In this document: positions 60,767 to 64,000 of the stretch, in pieces
Position numbering within the stretch: the first letter of the stretch is position 1
How the letters are laid out: every line of letters begins with the position of its first letter
Assembly: GCF_004328625.1 (NCBI RefSeq)
Contig: NZ_CP032229.1
Location: 3,286,001 to 3,350,000 of the forward strand
DNA length: 64,000 nt
Origin: Streptomyces seoulensis
GTDB lineage: Bacteria; Actinomycetota; Actinomycetes; Streptomycetales; Streptomycetaceae
Reading direction: 5' to 3'
The notes under the pieces: model-generated
Told to the model about the DNA's origin: nothing
What the model saw: only the letters and a program-made list of their open reading frames with translations
Database searches by the model: none
Made by a program: the position numbers and the translations under genes

Positions 60767-61474
60767 TCAGCCGAGGCCGTTGATCATCAGGCCCACCGTG
60801 AAGTCGAAGCGGTCCCGGGTCGTGCCCGTCGTCAGTTCCGCCGCGTGGCGGGTCGTGTGGGGGAAGGCCGCCGCCGGGAGGGTGGTGAGGCGGTGGAGGA
60901 GGTCGGTCCGGTCGGCGGGCCAGACCTCGTCGCCGTCCTCCGCCCTGCGGTGGGCCACGGACAGCTCCAGGCAGTGGGCGGCGACGTAGAGGAGCAGGGC
61001 GTCGATGGTCCAGGCGGCGCGCTGCGGGGCGATGCCGGCGGTGAGCAGGATCGCGAGCATGCCCTCGCTGACGCGGAGGGCCTCCAGGTCGGTGGGGGCC
61101 ATGGCGAGGGCGGCGCGGGAGATGCCGGGGTACTGGAGGTACTGGTCGCGCAGGGCCTCGCAGACGCCTCGCAGCTGGTCGCGCCAGGAGGCGGGGTCCG
61201 GGGCGGGGAGGGTCAGGCGGGCGCAGAGGCGGCCGATGAGGAGTTCGTCCAGGTCGGCCTTGTTGACCACGTGGGCGTAGAGCGAGGCCGGGCCGGTGTC
61301 CAGGGCGGCGGACAGCCTGCGCATGGTCAGCGCCTCGTAGCCCTCCGTCGCGATGATCCCGAGCGCCGTCTCGACCACATGGTCCACGGTGATCGGGTCC
61401 TTGCGGCGGCGGGGCCGGGCGTCCCCGGCGGGTGCGGGCCGGTGGCGGGCGGTGCGGCGCTCTTTCGCGTTCAC
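60767..61474 (-). CDS. TetR-family repressor
   Basis: The protein has 235 residues from GTG 61474. A basic N-terminus (RRTARHRPAPAGDARPRRRK) precedes the helix-turn-helix (VVETALGIIATEGYEALTMR, with SLYAHVVNKADLDELL). The ligand-binding domain resembles the TetR_C/AcrR-like group that responds to drugs. It is divergent from an FAD monooxygenase gene across a nearly perfect 35-bp palindrome, so self-regulation and control of that gene are likely. The transcript may be leaderless: a TATAGT -10 lies 8-13 nt upstream. Confidence 0.9.
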   Translation of the reverse strand: MNAKERRTARHRPAPAGDARPRRRKDPITVDHVVETALGIIATEGYEALTMRRLSAALDTGPASLYAHVVNKADLDELLIGRLCARLTLPAPDPASWRDQLRGVCEALRDQYLQYPGISRAALAMAPTDLEALRVSEGMLAILLTAGIAPQRAAWTIDALLLYVAAHCLELSVAHRRAEDGDEVWPADRTDLLHRLTTLPAAAFPHTTRHAAELTTGTTRDRFDFTVGLMINGLG

Positions 61475-61493
61475 GGGGACAACTATAACTTGA

Positions 61494-61528
61494 CACGAAC
61501 GCTGTTCGTTTTTAGAACAGTGTTCGTG
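61494..61528. promoter_or_regulatory. TetR operator overlapping a leaderless promoter
   Basis: Arms CACGAACGCTGTTC (61494-61507) and GAACAGTGTTCGTG (61515-61528) are inverted with one mismatch and a 7-nt centre. TTGACA (61490-61495) and TAGAAC (61513-61518), spaced 17 nt, form a + strand promoter across it. Transcription would start close to the GTG at 61526, giving a leaderless mRNA. Confidence 0.75.
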
Positions 61529-63007
61529 AAGACAGATGTGGATGTGATCGTGACCGGTGCCGGGCCCGTCGGGCTCGCCCTCGCCGCCGAGCTGGCGCTC
61601 GCCGGGGTGTCGGTACGGGTACTGGAACGGCGGGACGTGCCCGACCCCGCGACGAGGGCGCAGTCGATCAACGTGCCGACCGCGCAGGCGCTGGCCCGGC
61701 GCGGGCTGCTGCCCGCCCTGGAGGAGATCCAGCGGGAGACGCTCGGTGTCCCCCGCTCCCGGTTCACCGGGCACTTCGCGGGGATGTCCCTCGATCCGGA
61801 CCGGGTCGACTGGGCGGACCCCGAACTCGCCGCGTACACCGCCGTGGAGGGGGCGCGGATGATCCCGCAGCCCCGGCTGGAGGCGCTGCTCGCCGCGCAC
61901 GCGGAACGGCTGGGGGCGGCCGTGCTGCGCGGGGTGGAGGTGACCTCGCTCCAGGACACCGGTGCGGGGGTGGTGGTCGGCACCGACACCGGGCCGATGC
62001 GGGCTGGTTGGCTCGTCGGCTGCGACGGGGGCCACAGCACCGTGCGCCGTCTCGCGGGCATCGCGTTCCCCGGCACGGACCCCGAGATCACCGGCTGTCA
62101 GGCGATCGTGGACATCGCCGACCCCGAGAAGCTCGCCGAGGGCTGGTCCTGGTCGCCCCGGGGTGTCTACCGCTACGGCCCCCAGCCCGGCCGCGTCGCC
62201 ACGGTCGAGTTCGGCGGGGGTCCGGCCGACCGCACGGCCCAAGTCACCCTGGAGGACGTCCAGTCCAGCCTGCGCCGCGTCTCGGGCACGGACGTCACGC
62301 TGACATCCCTGCGCGCGGCGCCGACCCGCTGGACGGACAACGCCCGCCAGGCGTCGGCGTACCGCTCGGGCCGCGTCCTCCTGGCCGGCGACGCGGCCCA
62401 CGTCCATCCGCCCTTCGGGGGACAGGGGTTGAACCTCGGCATGGGTGACGCGGTCAACCTGGCCTGGAAGTTGGCGGCGGTGGTGAGCGGTCGCGCGGAG
62501 GAGGCTCTGCTCGACACCTACGACGCCGAGCGGCGCCCGGTGGGCGCGTGGGTGCTGGACTGGACGCGGGCCCAGATCGGCGTCCTGCGTGGCGACCCCA
62601 AGTCGGGTGCGCTGCGGGGGGTGTTGGCGGATCTGCTGGGGACGCGCGACGGCACGACGTACGCGGTGAAGCAGATCGCCGGCGTCACCCAGCGGCTCCC
62701 CTTGCCGGGCTCTCACCCATGGACGGGCCGCTACGTCCCCGACGTGGTGCTGAGCGACGGCTCTCCGCTCGCGGACCACGCCCACGAGGGCGGCTTCCTG
62801 CTGCTCGACCGCACGCCGGGGGCGGTGTTCGCGGAGTCGGGGAAGGGGCGGGCGCGGATTGTCCGGGACGGCGGTACCGGGGTCGCGGGCGCCCTGATCC
62901 GCCCCGACGGGGTGGTGGTGTGGGCCTCCGACACCACCGACCCCGCCGGTCTGGAACCCGCCCTGCGTCAGTGGGCCGGGTCCGGCCCGCTCAGCCGGAC
63001 GTCGTGA
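61526..63007 (+). CDS. FAD-dependent aromatic/drug monooxygenase
   Basis: The protein has 493 residues from GTG 61526; no ribosome binding site precedes it and the promoter predicts a leaderless start. PHBH-type motifs: FAD Rossmann GAGPVGLALAAELALAG, DG motif GCDGGHSTVRRLAG and GD motif LAGDAAHVHPPFGGQGLN. It resembles rifampicin- and tetracycline-type hydroxylases, whose C-terminal domain is short or thioredoxin-like; here that region (about 390-493) is Gly/Asp-rich. It likely hydroxylates an aromatic substrate with NAD(P)H and O2, perhaps a drug, under TetR control. It overlaps the aminotransferase gene by 17 nt at the 3' end. Confidence 0.92.
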   Translation: MKTDVDVIVTGAGPVGLALAAELALAGVSVRVLERRDVPDPATRAQSINVPTAQALARRGLLPALEEIQRETLGVPRSRFTGHFAGMSLDPDRVDWADPELAAYTAVEGARMIPQPRLEALLAAHAERLGAAVLRGVEVTSLQDTGAGVVVGTDTGPMRAGWLVGCDGGHSTVRRLAGIAFPGTDPEITGCQAIVDIADPEKLAEGWSWSPRGVYRYGPQPGRVATVEFGGGPADRTAQVTLEDVQSSLRRVSGTDVTLTSLRAAPTRWTDNARQASAYRSGRVLLAGDAAHVHPPFGGQGLNLGMGDAVNLAWKLAAVVSGRAEEALLDTYDAERRPVGAWVLDWTRAQIGVLRGDPKSGALRGVLADLLGTRDGTTYAVKQIAGVTQRLPLPGSHPWTGRYVPDVVLSDGSPLADHAHEGGFLLLDRTPGAVFAESGKGRARIVRDGGTGVAGALIRPDGVVVWASDTTDPAGLEPALRQWAGSGPLSRTS

Positions 63008-64000
63008 ACTCGTCCGCCGTGGTCAGCGCGGCGTCCAGCGCGGCCAGGCCCTCCTTCAGCTCCGGCTCGGTGATGTTGCAGGGCGGGACGACGTGGGTGC
63101 GGTTCATGTTGATGAAGGGCCAGAGGCCGTTCTTCTTTGCGGCGGCGGCGAAGGCGGCCATGGGGGCGTTGGTCGCGGCGGACGCGTTGTAGGGGACCAG
63201 GGGCTCGCGGGTCTCGCGGTCCTTGACCAGCTCCAGGGCCCAGAACATGCCCGTACCGCGGACCTCGCCCACGCTGGGGTGGCGCTCGGCGAAGGTGGCG
63301 AGGGTGGGGCCGAGCACCGTCTCGCCGAGGTGCTTCGCGTTCTCCACGATGCCCTCGCGGGCCATCACGTCGAGCGTGGCGACCGCCGCCCCGCAGGCCA
63401 GCGGGTGCCCGGAGTACGTCAGGCCGCCGGGGTACGGGCGCGTCGCGAAGGTGTCCGCGATCTCGGGGGAGATGGCGACGCCGCCCAGGGGCACGTACCC
63501 CGAGTTCACGCCCTTGGCGAAGGTCATCAGGTCCGGGACGACCCCCGAGAGGTCCGCCGCGAACCACTCACCGGTCCGGCCGAACCCGGCCATCACCTCG
63601 TCCAGGATGAAGACGATGCCGTGGCGGTCGCAGATCTCGCGGACCCCGGCGAGGTAGCCCGGCGGGGGGATCATGATCCCGGCCGTACCGGGGATCGTCT
63701 CCAGGATCACCGCGGCGATCGTGCCGGGGCCCTCGAAGGCGATCGTGGTCTCCAGGTGCTCCAGCGCGCGGGCGCACTCCTGCTCCTCCGTCTCCGCGTA
63801 GAAACGGGACCGGTACAGGAACGGCGCCCAGAAGTGCACCACGCCCGCGCTGCCGCTGTCCGACGGCCAGCGGCGGGGGTCGCCGGTCAGGTTCACCGCC
63901 TGCTGGGTGCCGCCGTGGTACGAGCGGTACGCCGAGAGCACCTTGGGGCGGCCGGTGTGCAGGCGGGCCATCCTCGTGGCGTGCTCGACCGCGTCCGCGC
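62991..64000 (-). CDS. Class III PLP aminotransferase, 5' truncated
   Basis: The gene runs off the right edge: the frame is open to base 64000 without a start (ADAVEHATRMARLHTGR at the edge), so only the C-terminal ~336 residues are present. Fold-type I class III markers are SYHGGTQQAV, VFILDEVMAGFGRTG (cofactor Asp) and the Schiff-base lysine in FAKGVNSGYVPLGG. Candidates include beta-alanine/omega-amino-acid:pyruvate transaminases or aminobutyrate-type enzymes; the N-terminal specificity residues are missing. Confidence 0.88.
   Translation of the reverse strand, partial: ADAVEHATRMARLHTGRPKVLSAYRSYHGGTQQAVNLTGDPRRWPSDSGSAGVVHFWAPFLYRSRFYAETEEQECARALEHLETTIAFEGPGTIAAVILETIPGTAGIMIPPPGYLAGVREICDRHGIVFILDEVMAGFGRTGEWFAADLSGVVPDLMTFAKGVNSGYVPLGGVAISPEIADTFATRPYPGGLTYSGHPLACGAAVATLDVMAREGIVENAKHLGETVLGPTLATFAERHPSVGEVRGTGMFWALELVKDRETREPLVPYNASAATNAPMAAFAAAAKKNGLWPFINMNRTHVVPPCNITEPELKEGLAALDAALTTADEFTTSG

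Overview
The window is high-GC actinobacterial DNA with GTC/GCC-rich codons, many GTG starts, tight ATGA/GTGA overlaps and long GC hairpin terminators. Gene content and order point to the chromosomal core of a Streptomyces: dcd, then dnaK-grpE-dnaJ-hspR, clpB, pyrE, a class II fba, a tryptophan-to-anthranilate set and purA. The genus is inferred from gene families and synteny as I remember them; no search was run.

Layout. 1-5.7 kb: a truncated PAP2 phosphatase, secreted or lipid-anchored proteins, a polysaccharide deacetylase and an XRE membrane regulator. 5.7-7.4 kb: tRNA-Gly(CCC), a 52-residue Cys protein, dcd and a phosphoribosyltransferase. 7.4-12.1 kb: a large LuxR-type ATPase regulator (LAL) with a small secreted protein, divergent from two exported proteins built from NTQGG repeats. 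12.3-17.7 kb: a Yip1-like membrane protein, an FG-GAP secreted protein, an Isd-type monooxygenase and a membrane Fe-S oxidoreductase. 18-22.2 kb: the dnaK operon, with HspR (HAIR) sites upstream; clpB at 27.2 kb carries another HAIR, so the local HspR regulon spans about 12 kb.

22.5-26.6 kb lies between the two chaperone loci. It holds an orphan sugar-binding lipoprotein, two convergent paralogous LuxR-tailed regulators, a small exported peptide with four DTRWD repeats, and a translationally coupled small protein that looks like a Rieske oxygenase N-terminus without its cluster ligands. I consider this the best candidate for an undescribed system; the NTQGG locus is second.

30-40.7 kb is mostly housekeeping: an aminotransferase, a membrane spermidine-synthase-like protein, aldose epimerase, pyrE, fba, an MFS pump and DUF3151. 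A 189-bp MITE-like element at 40.7 kb supplies the 3' end of a GT39-like gene. 42.7-45.8 kb encodes tryptophan 2,3-dioxygenase, kynureninase and a probable kynurenine formamidase. 46-52.7 kb has a P450, a GNAT, a DUF4097 lipoprotein, hydrolases, a GlxA-type regulator divergent from a monooxygenase and thioesterase, and a degenerate diacylglycerol-kinase-like protein. 52.9-56.7 kb: purA, then an XRE/DUF397 pair with unknown proteins. 56.9-64 kb: SDR/LysR, a frameshifted eCIS-core (DUF4157) gene, a GntR regulator, a TetR/FAD-monooxygenase divergon with an overlapping operator, and a class III aminotransferase cut by the window edge.
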